Assembly (NCBI GenBank): GCA_003260075.1
Contig: QLIY01000189.1
Coordinates: forward strand, 87,845 to 151,844
Direction: 5' to 3'
Origin: Phallusia mammillata
Lineage: Eukaryota > Chordata > Ascidiacea > Phlebobranchia > Ascidiidae
DNA length: 64,000 nucleotides
A program made the translations under genes and the position numbers. Within the stretch, counting starts at the first letter, position 1. Each line of letters opens with the position of its first letter. Positions 47,700 to 59,900 of the stretch are shown in pieces. Below the pieces are notes generated by a model that ran no database searches, was not told the origin of the DNA, and was given only the letters and a program-made list of their open reading frames with translations.

Positions 47700-47819
47700 T
47701 AACAAGCGCATAAAACAAATGCGAAAATGTCAAAACATTTACTTTCATAAAATGGATAGTGAAACACAAAAACACCAACCTCAGTACGACATCACAAAAT
47801 ACAGTGTAAAAACTACCTT

Positions 47820-48506
47820 TTACAGTTTTTGGAAACAGTATACCACTCCTGGTATGTATTTTGAATCGTTTACTTTTTCGGAATCGTCAGTGGCGAGTTC
47901 AAACTCCTCAATACGCCGTTTCGATAACGAAACCCAAACGTCTTCGAGTTCCAATCTTTTCATTTCGCTTTCCAGTCTTTCCACGTACTGCAGATTAGAA
48001 GGGTTAAGCCTGGTCGTGAGAACAATGTAACCACCCAGTCTCACGGCACCGATTATTATTGGTATGCAATCCACGTCGACCTGTGAAGGACTTAAAGCCC
48101 CAGATATTGTTGCAACATCATAAGAGTTTGATGTAAGTTCTACTGGCAGTTTAGCACCCGGCTCTAAAATACAGCAGAATGTGTTCCGATATTGCTTGGC
48201 ACGTCGTAGCATTGCGTCACAGCCGTCTTGTCCGTCCACCGAACCGGTGAATCCCTTCTCTCGAAGACATTTACCTACCAATCCGGTACCCGCAGCAAAA
48301 TCTATAATGTCACAGTTTTCCTCGAGTTTATAATTGTCTATGACGTCGTAAAGCATTTTGACAGCTTGATGCGGGGCGGTGTACTTCAGTGCGAATACAT
48401 CTTCTTCGTAGCTTTCGGACCAGTTTGAATAAACGGCCATTTTATCGTCCAAGTTTTCGCACTGCACATGTGCCATTGTTCTGACACGATTTAATATTTC
48501 ATCCAT
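47820..48506 (-). CDS. METTL27: METTL27-like SAM-dependent methyltransferase, single exon, nested in a nesprin intron (228 aa)
   Basis: An uninterrupted 228-codon frame from ATG 48506 to TAA 47820. Class I methyltransferase motif I is DFAAGTGLVG (residues 69-78). The N-terminal YSNWSESYEEDV and the later GALSPSQV and LTTRLNPSNLQYVERLE blocks match the METTL27 (WBSCR27) family. Length fits the family (about 230-245 aa). A poly(A) signal AATAAA lies at 47694-47699 on the minus strand, about 120 bp after the stop, so it is a self-contained transcription unit on the same strand as its host. The lack of introns in an intron-rich neighbourhood suggests an old retrocopy or intron loss, but the frame is intact. 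Substrate unknown. A non-coding 5' exon cannot be excluded. Confidence 0.9.
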   Translation of the reverse strand: MDEILNRVRTMAHVQCENLDDKMAVYSNWSESYEEDVFALKYTAPHQAVKMLYDVIDNYKLEENCDIIDFAAGTGLVGKCLREKGFTGSVDGQDGCDAMLRRAKQYRNTFCCILEPGAKLPVELTSNSYDVATISGALSPSQVDVDCIPIIIGAVRLGGYIVLTTRLNPSNLQYVERLESEMKRLELEDVWVSLSKRRIEEFELATDDSEKVNDSKYIPGVVYCFQKL

Positions 48507-49276
48507 ACTTTTTCCGCAGCACCAACTATTTTGCCTTTATTGAACTATTGAGTTTCACCAAAATATTGGGATCGAATAGTACTCTTTCTGGCTTATTTCC
48601 CCCCACATCCGTGCTCATACGTTAGACTGTTGTATTAGACTGTTGTTTCCGTATACGGATACGTATTACTTTAATTAAAATTAAAACTCGAAATGTTCAA
48701 ATGCTCTGGCAGATCGAGCGCCTTATTTTCCTTTAATTGCTGTTATTGAACGTCTTAGTGTCCTAAAAGTTTAGTGAATACAACTGTCACATCATGTGAA
48801 GGAGCTATAATTTTCGTTCAGCATCATATTTTGGTAAAAATAACTACTAAGCTTCAATGCAATTTTAGTAATCCTCCCAGAGTTACCTGTACCTAACCAT
48901 GATTTCAGTTTGCAGTAGTTGCATTTAAAGTTGTAGTTTATCAACAGATCGTCTTGCTGTATCAGTACATTGCTTTACGTGCTGACAACTGCTGATAGAT
49001 ATCTTGAACATACGTGCACTGTCTGTTTCTGTTGAACCTACCATAAGTCATTAACAAACCGAAAACAAACGACCGGATGTATGAAAAATGGAAAAAAAGT
49101 GTCGAATCCAGCATTTAGTTACGACTGAAAAGGCAAAACCCGCGAAGCGTAACAGCCCGAGGCAAACAACGTAACACGCTTGACTAAATTATCGCTATTT
49201 TTCACCACGGTTGATTTTCGCCGGTTAATTCATTCAACTTGCGTGATTCGATACGCGCTAACTAGGTGGAAAAATA

Positions 49277-50485
49277 CACTCTAAAAAAACTTCGCTCATT
49301 TCTTCTCCCCCGGCGGGAGGCGGCGAGCGAAATTCCAGTCTTTCGTCTGGAAAGAAGTGAAATTTTCGCTCAAACCTTTTTTCGCGGCGAAACGAGAGAA
49401 CCTTTCTCTCTTTTCAAAATCGCGCGTTCCGCAGTCGACAACGTGATTGGCTGGCGCAAGCGAGAGGAATGAAATTGAATTACGTCACAGTCACATATAT
49501 TGCGCAAAACTGCGGGATAGGGTTGGGATGGCGTGAATTACCAAACGAGGCCAAGTTGGGCTTAGATATCACCATAGGCTAGCGTTGGTTGCGTTGCATA
49601 CAAAGTGTCCAAAGCAGATATTTCACAGTTTGGCATTGAAGAGCCGCTTCTGTTTCTAAAGGATCAACAGTTAATTGACGATAGTATTGAGGAGAAAATG
49701 AGAAGTAAGTCATTTTATTATCTTGTACTTATATATTGTGTATGTTTTTAGGATTTATTTTGTGGTCTTGTTTTCATTCAAAAATTTCCTGCATAAATGT
49801 ACAATATTCATAAAACAAAACAATAAAGTTAATGAACATTGACAGTTCTAATTGTCCTTTCAAATGTGGATCTACTTGCAAAGACTGTAAGTGGTAAAGA
49901 TTAGCCCGTGATGCAAGTAAGTATAATTGTTTTTTTAGCAAAACCAAAGCTTGTTCAAAGTTTATTTTTCAGTAAGTTCCCAATCCCTGATATTTTCTGG
50001 ATTATCATTTGCTGTGATTAAAATATAGTTGTACAGTATAAAACATCCTCACTAGCTCTGATGTTTTTACAGGCCGGCAACAACATTGCTGAATATGCCC
50101 TGAACAAGTCAAAAGTCAAACTCAGTCAGCCATTGTTGGTCGTCGTTGGACGAATATATGATCCAGACCAGTTTCCATTCTCTTAGTGCTGTGATGTAAC
50201 AACTGTGTTGGTGTGTTCATTTGTGCCCAGAAAAATAAACCAGTGAACATATTGTGATGTTTTTAATGTGTATTTGCTTGAAAGGTGAGCAAAATAAGAA
50301 CCAACCACACAGCACCTGCTTCTTTCAATAGCTCAAACCAATGAGTGAAATAGAGACCAAAAACCCTGCAAATTTAGTCTTTTATTCACTCAAATCAGTG
50401 AGTGAAGTTGTTTACTCGTTTAAAGTGAGCTTTTGTTTCACTCGCAGAATTTTTCGCTCAAATTTCGCTCATTTTTTTTAGAGTG
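49277..50485. mobile_element. TA-flanked inverted-repeat element, 1.2 kb, carrying a spliced gene fragment
   Basis: The left end CACTCTAAAAAAA is inverted at the right end (TTTTTTTAGAGTG), and both are bounded by TA (49275-49276, 50486-50487), as in Tc1/mariner-type or other TA-targeting elements. Just inside, TTCGCTCATTT-like strings occur near both ends. Inside lie three phase-compatible exons and a poly(A) signal on the plus strand (see next entry). The terminal repeat is short and A-rich, so superfamily assignment is open. The element lies in the 5.1-kb nesprin intron, antisense to nesprin. Confidence 0.65.
49578..50186 (+). CDS. Three-exon gene fragment inside the TA-flanked element (C-terminal ~93 aa)
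   Basis: Exons: 49578-49704, 49846-49886 and 50073-50186 join in phase to a stop (TAG 50184-50186). Donors are A|GTAAGT and ACT|GTAAGT, acceptors CATAG, GACAG and TTACAG. AATAAA follows at 50234-50239. Peptide landmarks: ADISQFGIEEPLLFLKD, VLSNVDLLAKT and LLVVVGRIYDPDQFPFS. An in-frame TAG sits directly before the first acceptor, so the first exon is internal or 5'-truncated and no start codon is visible. I recognise no family. It may be the end of an element-encoded protein or a captured host fragment. Confidence 0.5.
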
Positions 50486-50732
50486 TAGTGAACAAAAGAT
50501 TTTTGTAGCCTTTTAAAATCTTTTAAAGACTTTACGAAACGAATAGCACAACTGGCCTCATTTTTGGTTTGCCTTGGTTTTCAGTGTAACAGTGAATAAA
50601 TGCACCAAATTAAAACAAGCTACATAACAACAGGTAATTCCGCAAAATGCTTATCCATCGACATAGAAATTTCCAATTAGGAATATACTTTAATTAAAGC
50701 TAATGAGAGTGATACATATTTGCGACTCATAC

Positions 50733-53700
50733 CTGGCACGAACGAGTTCCTCCAAATGTTGCCACCGGTCGTTGATTTTTCCAAGCTTCTTCTCCATCTC
50801 TTTTTTATCGCTGGATGGCGCCAAACGATCGGCAAGCAGTGCAAGTTCTGCCCGTCTGTCACCCTCACCGTCCGATCCCGTCAAATAATCCTGTTTTAAA
50901 TAAATTGATAGTTGTTTTGGTTGCAAGGTTTGTGATGAAAAACCTGGGCGAAACATTATGAAAACGTTCGATATTAAGAATAGCAAATTTTTTCACACAC
51001 CTTGTGCAGTTTTTCAAGAAATTGTTCAGCATCGGCATCACTCGCGTGCGCCACCTTACGTTCCATGTCATTCAACCACGCACACAAGTTTCGGTATTTC
51101 GCATCGAAATCGTTCCAGTCGCCAAGTCTGATAGTAAATATACATAAACAAATATTTAAGTTCAGAAAAAATACCAATCGTAGTTTCACTAGATTTCGCT
51201 TGAAAGAACTTTCGTTTACAGTGGACTATGAATCTATCTTGAGTTGTTTAGTTTTACAGACAAATTAAGTTGTTCTCATAAGCAACATGTGCGAGATTTT
51301 TTCAACGAATTTTTAAAAAAGCACAAAAATTACAGTGTTGACCAGAAGTCGCTTGCTTACATTTAAACAAAAGTCTTGCAGTTTAAGGAGCCAGCTTAGT
51401 TGGGGCACTGTGAACTGAAACAACTATGAAGTAATGGCACTAGTCAACTTTTAAACTTAATCAAGCTGTACTTTTATTTACGGTATTGCGATTTTTGTGT
51501 AAGTTTGAATGCCAAAGTTATTCTAGCTTTGATGAAGCAGATGATTACTCCCTACCTAATTGTTTTTCCACTACTGACCTTGTTTCAATGCAACGTCTTC
51601 TTTGTTCCAGGCGACTACGCACGTCATGCCACAATGCGCGGACCAATGAAAGCCTTTCCCGCTGAAGTGACATATCGTCACGTGACACATGGTCGACTAG
51701 ACCCTGGACAAGTTTTTCAGTCGATCTGCAAGAATAAAAATGTTATGTAAAAATCTGTATTCAGTATACAGTGCTGCTCAGAGTCATTAGTTTAATGCAA
51801 CCGCCTGAAGCCAAAAACAAGACACTGATATTTACCTCAACTTATCAGGGTTCATTTCGAAAACGATTTCCCTGTCTCGGCATTTTATCGCCTCCGCATG
51901 AAGATCTTCGATTGCAGTGGGCAATTTTTCTGATGTCGCTGCTTTTGTTTCGATCAGCCAGGCGATTACGTCATTCATCTTGTCGTCACAATCGTTCCAT
52001 TTTTTGACGGTTGCTTGCAATTTACGCCTGAATGCGCCGAAAAGTTGTTTAGAAACGATTCTTGTATTTGTGTTTTGTATGTTACTGTTTGGAGTTTGTA
52101 TGTTAACGAAAGGTTTCAGGTAGAGTGCTTTATATGTACCTTTTTTCTTTCACTGCTTGATGGGCGTTCATGTAATCCCCGTGGCATGATGAAATTTCCT
52201 TTTTCAGACGAGCATGGAGGTCGCCCCGTGCTAGCGCCATCACGCGGTGACCGGCATCAAGCATATTTGAACAAGTATCGTTGTCAGCGGCAGCTTCAAG
52301 TTCCTAGGATTCACGAAGGGAGAACTGTTACTTCCATGATCAAACATACATAAAAGAAATCACCAACCATTAATTCAGCCAGTGTTGTGGGGGCAAGTCC
52401 TGCAACTGTCATTTCACCATCAAATTTTGACATTTCGACGTCAAAGCAACGGGTTTCTGCCACTACTTCTGCATTGCGTTGCTTGTATGTTCGCCACGTT
52501 TCCATGGTAGCGTCAACCACGGTTTTACGCTCGCGCGCCCTCTTGAGGACAGAACTCCACTGCTTGTCAAGATTTGTCAGTTTGCTACTGAATTCCTCAC
52601 TAAGAATAAACCAGATATTCAAAGTATGTGACACATTAGTATAAACAATAATTTATTTTGATAGTGCACAATAACATGACCACACTGGTAAATTGTTCAG
52701 AAGTAATTATCGCGAAAGAATCTACAACTTTAAAGTACAAAACATTGGTAACATTTCACGACTACTTACGGATTGGGAACAATATCCTCGCAAAGCATTT
52801 CCTCCCCCTCCTTCACAATATTTCGGAGCAACTGTTGTCTTGCACCACTTTCCACAATAAACATGTCGTACGCCCTGCAACAAATATACATATTGTCATA
52901 CAGCCTGACAACAACTGATTGGTTTGTAAGTTTCATTTCATGTCGAACCTTGCTTGGTCAGTCAGCCCGTCGTATGACGTAGGAAGATCAGCAACCAATC
53001 CTCGTTCTGCCTGAGTGACGAATAACATCCAGTTTTCACATTTCTCAGGGAATTCTAGAAGAGGTATCATCGATGCTTGGAGATCTCCATATCTAAAGAG
53101 AAATCATGACGTTATTCGTGAAACTCAAAATTACAATTATGCAGTAAACTATTACTTATCCATTTTTAATAGAATTTCTCGATAATACAAACTATTGTTT
53201 TTGTGCTTATACTTATTGTGTACCTATTTTATCGTGGTGCTCCGTACAAGTTTAAGTAAAGAAAAATTCACAAAGGAATCTTGATCCCGAAATTGGACGC
53301 AACGCATTTTAAAGAAGGCAAAAGATTATTGATGTCACAACTATATTTTTGACGTGATTCCTTGTTTAGTATTTATTCACTTTTACCTTTTAGCTGTTGT
53401 TTTCATAGCCCCTTTCCATCTATCGTTAAGGGACTGCAGCTTCTTGATGTGCTTTTCGTTCATTGGTAGTTGATTTGCAAAAGCATTAATATCATCCATG
53501 GTTCTTGAGTAGGCTTTAAATGCTTGAAGCTGAGCTCTGCGTTCGGTCAAGCCATTCTGCAGAAAGCATCACGTACAAAAGAGTAATTGAACACAATAAT
53601 ACTGATTTTTTAGCTAGTCACACCCAACAAATTGAAGTGCCGTGAGGTGACTATATTAGCTCATACGGCCATTCTCCAGTCACGAGCTGTACTGATAAGA

Positions 53701-56700
53701 CCTTAGCGGTCGAAACAGTAAAACTCTCTGCAGTTTAATTGTGATACATTTTTGACTATTTGGTTGACTTACCTCGATTTTTTTGCGTTCAGTGATATTT
53801 CCCTCTTTTTGTGTAATTGCTTCGACTTCACCTAGCCAAGCATCCATGTATCCCATTTTGTCCCTGAGTTCGCCTGATTTCCGACCAAACTCACGTACGC
53901 TCTCTATCGCCACTCTAGCTTGTCGGATGTTTTGCACAACATTTGCGGAAAGTCTGTTTGGTAATACATTTCTTAATAGGTGTTTCTAATTAACTAACAC
54001 TGTTTTTTAACTACTACCTGTGAGTTTAGTACTTGACAGCAAAAATGATTTATCGCCACAGAAACAGAATTAGACAAAACTACAATGGTAAAACAGCCAA
54101 CTAATTTTAGTAAGTTATTTAATGTTAAACAATCCTAGCATATTATTGACAAAATACCTCTTGCAAGCTTTTAGCAAGACACGCAACACTGTTAGTTCTG
54201 TTACCTTGTATTACTGGCATTTAACTTCACCGCTTCTGATGGTTCGCTTTGTTCAAATCTTTCAGCAATGGCAGGAAGAGAAGCCAAGTTGTTGCGCAAA
54301 ATTTCACACGTCCGTTCCAAGCCCTGCAAACAACAACACCCGGTAACTCCGCGACAAGATCAGCAACTAGCACCTTGGTGTGGCAAAAGCAAATAACAGC
54401 AACAGTCCAGAAAAACGTGTTTTGTTTATGTACACAAACGAATGTTCTCTAATATGTAAGCCGTTGCTGCCTGGCATTATATCGAATTTATAGAGCTCTT
54501 CTGGAAATTATATTTTTATACCGACATTTCGACGTCCTATGCAGGTCATCTTCATCAGGGTAAATAACACTGAATACGCGTAACACAGTGCACGGCAAAC
54601 AAAGAAACAAAGAAATAAACGCAACAGGCAAATGGCTGCGATGTCACCTTTTTGTTTGATCGATCAGTGGGGGGGGGGTATAACACTGAATACGCATAAC
54701 ACAGTGCACGGCAAACAAAGAAACAAAGAAATAAAAGCAACAGGCAAATGGCTGCGATGTCACCTTTTTGTTTGATCGATCAGTATCTTTTTAAATGTTT
54801 TAACAATCTTACATCAGCTTTTAGCAAACAGGCGCGGGGGTCTTCGAGGTAGGATTTTTCCTTGAGCACTTCTGTCGCTCTTAATCTCAAGTTGTTCGAC
54901 TTGTCTTCGATATCTGTCACTTTTTCGCCATAGCTTTTTATGATGTCAATGCATTCGTGGTGTTGTTCAACGCGTTTTGTAATATTTGCTGAAATATCAT
55001 TCCACCTAAAGACCACAAAATTGCATAAACCCGATCCCAAGCAATATGGAAAATAATGTTTTTTAACGTTACCTTGCTTCAGTGTTATCCAACATTCGTT
55101 TGACGGCTTCAGCAGCGTCGTCATGGCACCCAGCGATGACGCAGTCAGCCTCCACTGCTAAAAACTGCACCTGTAATCGTTGGCTTTCCAGGTTGGAAAG
55201 GGCACCTAAAAAACATGGCGTTAGAAAAATCCATAAACCTGTTGGTTTCAAAACTCATACCTTGCAGTTTCGATATTTTCTTTTCTGGCTTTTCGGATGA
55301 AAACCTGTCTGTTAAAAGAGCGCTCTCTGCCGCCATCAGGTGTTCCGACACAATGTTCTCAGCAGTTTTGTATCTATAAGTTTCCATCATTAAAATCACC
55401 AATCCATTTTGTTTAGCGCATAATGGTACGAAATACATTAAACACGTGTCACTATAAATTTTATTTGCAAAGATGATTTAGCACATTTACTTGTTCCACA
55501 GTTTCAAGGCTTCTTTTAGGTCCTTTCTGCGTTTCGCAAGTGAATGTTCCAGCAAAGGGGGGGGGGGGTGTCACGATAAAAATTATTTGCAAAGATGATT
55601 TAGCACATTTACTTGTTCCACAGTTTCAAAGCTTCTTTTAGGTCCTTTCTGCGTTTCGCAAGTGAATGTTCCAGCAAAGTCCAGCTCTGATTTAGTTTCA
55701 ACAGTTGTGGACTTCCGTATCCTGGTTCGGGCGTCGCTGATCGGTATGTTTTGTTTTTATCCGCCACAAGTTCTAAGAAATAAACGTTTGTCGTGGTACA
55801 TGCGGCATTAAAGCGGGTTTAGAGTTTGCTAAAATATATACCCTTGTAATCTTTTTCCAGCGAAGCAAGTTCGCGAAATTTCGATTTCAGTTTCTTTTCG
55901 AATTTTGCGCATTGATCGATTGAAGAAGTCACTTCGCTCTGTGAACCAATTTTGGACGTTGCTGATTCTTCATCTTGAGCCTATTTAATATAGCCCCAAC
56001 ATTATTAAAAAGGAAGAATTCATATTCATTTAACGACCACTGAATACAAAGTTGTTACCTGAATTTTTCGATCCATCCAACGTTGCATTTCACTGACATG
56101 ATTTTTGTGCTCTTTCCATCTCTTGTACTCGCGTTCTGATTGGTCAACACATCGAGAAATCTGTCCAATCAAAGATCTTTACAGTTACAACCATGTCAAA
56201 TTAGTCAGTATTATCAGTTTGTTTATATCTGTATATGTCCGAGGCGTATTGAACCATTATAGGCCAAGTTTCTGCCCTCAAATCTGAATAAAGTTTTGAC
56301 GACATTACGTACCCTTGCTTTCAGTAAAGCCCATTGACGGTTCAGGGAAGCTAAATCGACCGAACGTAAAGAGCTGCTACCGTTCAAACGTTCCACATGT
56401 TTTTCCATTGCTTCTTGGCCACCTTTAAAAGTCTGCATACCACAAAAGTTAAAATACCAAACCTACACAACTTATGTATCATGAATAAAAGTATAATTGC
56501 TGACCTTGTACGTAACCAGTTGATCTTTACACCCAGCTGATGACACTGTGTCAAAATTCTTTACGTTTTCTTGGTCTAGAGCGGAGTTAGCTTTGGTTAT
56601 CCAAGAAGTAACTTCACTGATTAGTGCTTTGTCCGAAAATGTCTTCCGTTGTGCCTGTTAAATACAGAAAAATATGTTACCGTTTACGATGCATAGAAAT

Positions 56701-56811
56701 TTGTTTATTGCCGAAAGGAACATAAAACTACAATGCCTAAATAGGTATATTAACCATCATACAAAAAGCATAAGGAAATATTTACGTACCAATTAAAAAG
56801 TACAAACCTCT

Positions 56812-56906
<95 letters not shown>

Positions 56907-59900
56907 ACCATGTCAAATTAGTCAGTATTATCAGTTTGTTTATATCTGTATATGTCCGAGGCGCATTGGACCATTATAGGCCTAGTTTCTACCCTCAAAT
57001 CTGAATAAAGTTTTGACGACATTACGTACCCTTGCTTTCGGGGGGGGGGTGGAACTGCAATTGCAGAACACGCTATAGTTTATTGCGGAAATCATACAAC
57101 ATGGACAGTAGGTTATGATGAGGTTTACTTACAGATTTGGCAGATCTGCATCGATTGGGGGCAAAGCACCGAATCGGGGGTGAATTTTCGAGATCTTTTC
57201 AGACAAAACTTCGGTTGCAGCACGAACTGTTTTTAATCCATCCATGTATCTACATTAACGGATAGTTACTCATGAAGGATAACAACCACATATAACATTT
57301 TAAAACACAAAGCTTTATGATAAAGGTTCTCCCATCAAACCGTTTAACATTACCAGTAGATAGGGGGGGGGGGATAACAAGTACCAGTAGATAGCTGATA
57401 AGTAAGGTCTATTAAACAAACGTGGATGTTTCAAGGTACCAAGTACTAATTTACATCAAGAAGATCAAACCAAATAAATAAACCGCCCGAGTTATACCTT
57501 GGCCTCAGTTCACGCAAAACGTAGAGTCTTCGAAGTTCTTGGTTGACCTTTGAAGGGGGGGGGGTTAAAGAGCTTCTACCGTTCAAACGTTCCACATGTT
57601 TTTCCATTGCTTCTTGGCCAGCTTTAAACGTCTGCATACCACAGAAGTTAAAATACCAAACCTACACAACTTATATGTATTATGAATAAAAGTATAATTG
57701 CCAACCTTGTACGTAACCATTTGATCTTTGCACCCATCTGATGACACTGTGTCAAAATTCTTTACGTTTTCTTGGTCTAGAGCGGAGTTAGCTTTGGTTA
57801 TCCAAGAAGTGATTTCACCGATTAGTGCTTTGTCCGAAAATGCCTTCCGTTGTGCCTGTTAAATGCAGAAAACTATGTTATCGTTTACGAAGCATAGAAA
57901 TTTGTTTATTGTCGAAAGAAACATAAAACTACAATACCTATAAATAGGTATATTAACCATCATACTAAAAGCATAAGGAAATATTTACGTACCAATTAAA
58001 AAGTACAAACCTCTGACAATTTTTCCTGTACGGTGTGAACACCAGTTGTCACGGTCAAAAAGGAGCTCTGAATATTTTTAATTTCAGTGTTCATATTTCT
58101 CAACCCCGATCGCTGTTCTTTTGTCAGGATTTCCACGCACTCCATGACGTCATCAAGCATTACTTGAGCTTGTTGTGCGTCAGACGCAATGACGGTGACA
58201 TCACTGGCACTGCAATGACAGAACACACTATAATCTATTACGGGAAATCTAATATCATCGATAGTGGATTATGGTGAGATTTACTTACAGATTTTGGAGA
58301 TCTCCATCGTTTAGAGGCGAAGCGCCGAATCGGGGGAGAATTTTCGACACCTTTTCAGACAAAGCTTCTGTTGCGGCACGAACTGTTTTTAATCCATCCA
58401 TGTATCTACATTACCAGAAAGTTACTCATAAAGGATAACAACCGCATGTAACATTTTAAAACACAAAGCTTTATGATAAAGGTTCCACTAACAAACCGTT
58501 TAACATTTACATTTATAAGTACCAGTAGACACAAGATTAGTAAGGTCTAATGAACAAACGTGGATGTTTCAAGGTATGATGTACTAATACAAGCAAGTTA
58601 GCAATTAAAAAAGGTCAGACCAAATAAATAAAATTGCGCGAGTCATACCTTGGTCTAAGTTCACGCAAAACGTAGAGTCTTCGAAGTTCTTGGTTGACCT
58701 TTGAACTGTACAATAGCCAAGTGTCGGCAACTGCGCGGCAGCGTTTGTCCATAAGTGGACAGGTGATCTGCTGCTCGGCAAGCCGGTTCCAGTTCTTTGC
58801 TGTTTGATTGACAGCTGTGAAATCAATTCATTGGTTAACGAATTTAAAAATAGGCACTATTATCTATATTGTAAGTTGAACCATCGGTAAATATGTCATT
58901 TTCTTGAATCGTGAACACAAAGCAAATGTTTTACAAAATTTGGCGGCAGTTTTAAATATTTATAACCTCGTGTGCAATCTCAAGAAAGGTTACCCATCGT
59001 TTAAGTTAACATTCTTACCGGTTTCACATTTATTCAGCTTCTGTTGAAGACTCTCCAGGAGGGGGGGGGGGCATGTTTTACAAAACTGACTGCAGTTTTA
59101 ATATTTGTAACCTCTTGTGCAATCTCCAGAAAGGTTACCTATCGTTTATGTTAACATGCTTACCGGTTTCACATTTATTCAGCTTCTGTTGAAGACTCTC
59201 CAGGAGGTGGATTCTTGAAGTTTGGTCACCAGGATCACCCTCATTTTCCTCTGGAAGCAAAAACTCAACCGTCTCCAAATCATCACTGACCAGTGCCACA
59301 TCAGCATCTATTTTCTCCCATTCCTGCAAAATTATGTTAAATTAGTTAGTTTTTTTGGTAAAACACGTGCTGGTCCAATGTTACATAATTGTGACTACTA
59401 AAAATGTTTGTTTTATTAATTCACGAACTTGGACTCAAGGTATAGTTGCAGTGAGAAAATTATGTTTGGATGCTGGTAATTTTTAATGTTGAACAGCATT
59501 TTCCCCACTATCCAAAATGAATTTACTACATGCCCTTTACCTTAATGCATTTTTCTAACGACGCAATTCTTTTAATAACAGCACCATCTAGCGTTAAATG
59601 GTCGTGGAGCAATTTTGACAGTAGGGAACGTTGTTTTTCCTGAATGACAGGATGTATCTTGTCGCTGGTTTCCACACAAAGTGAACGGTGGTTCTTGGCG
59701 GCAGATGCAAATTTCTGCCAAAACATCATTATTTGATTACAAAAATACTCAACCACACAGCTTTGGAATGAATTTGAATTGAATGTGTTTAAAAAGCCAT
59801 TGAAGGGGTGTAAATATAACAATCGCTATCGTTATTTAAAATCTGTTTTATGTAAGCTTTTAGTTGCTCACAACATCGATACTTGCTTGCGATATACCAG

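Noticed and set aside
56812..56904. 93-base G homopolymer as a G-quadruplex element
   Set aside because: It sits at a join between rearranged haplotype pieces like the other G runs and is almost surely a gap placeholder or read artefact.
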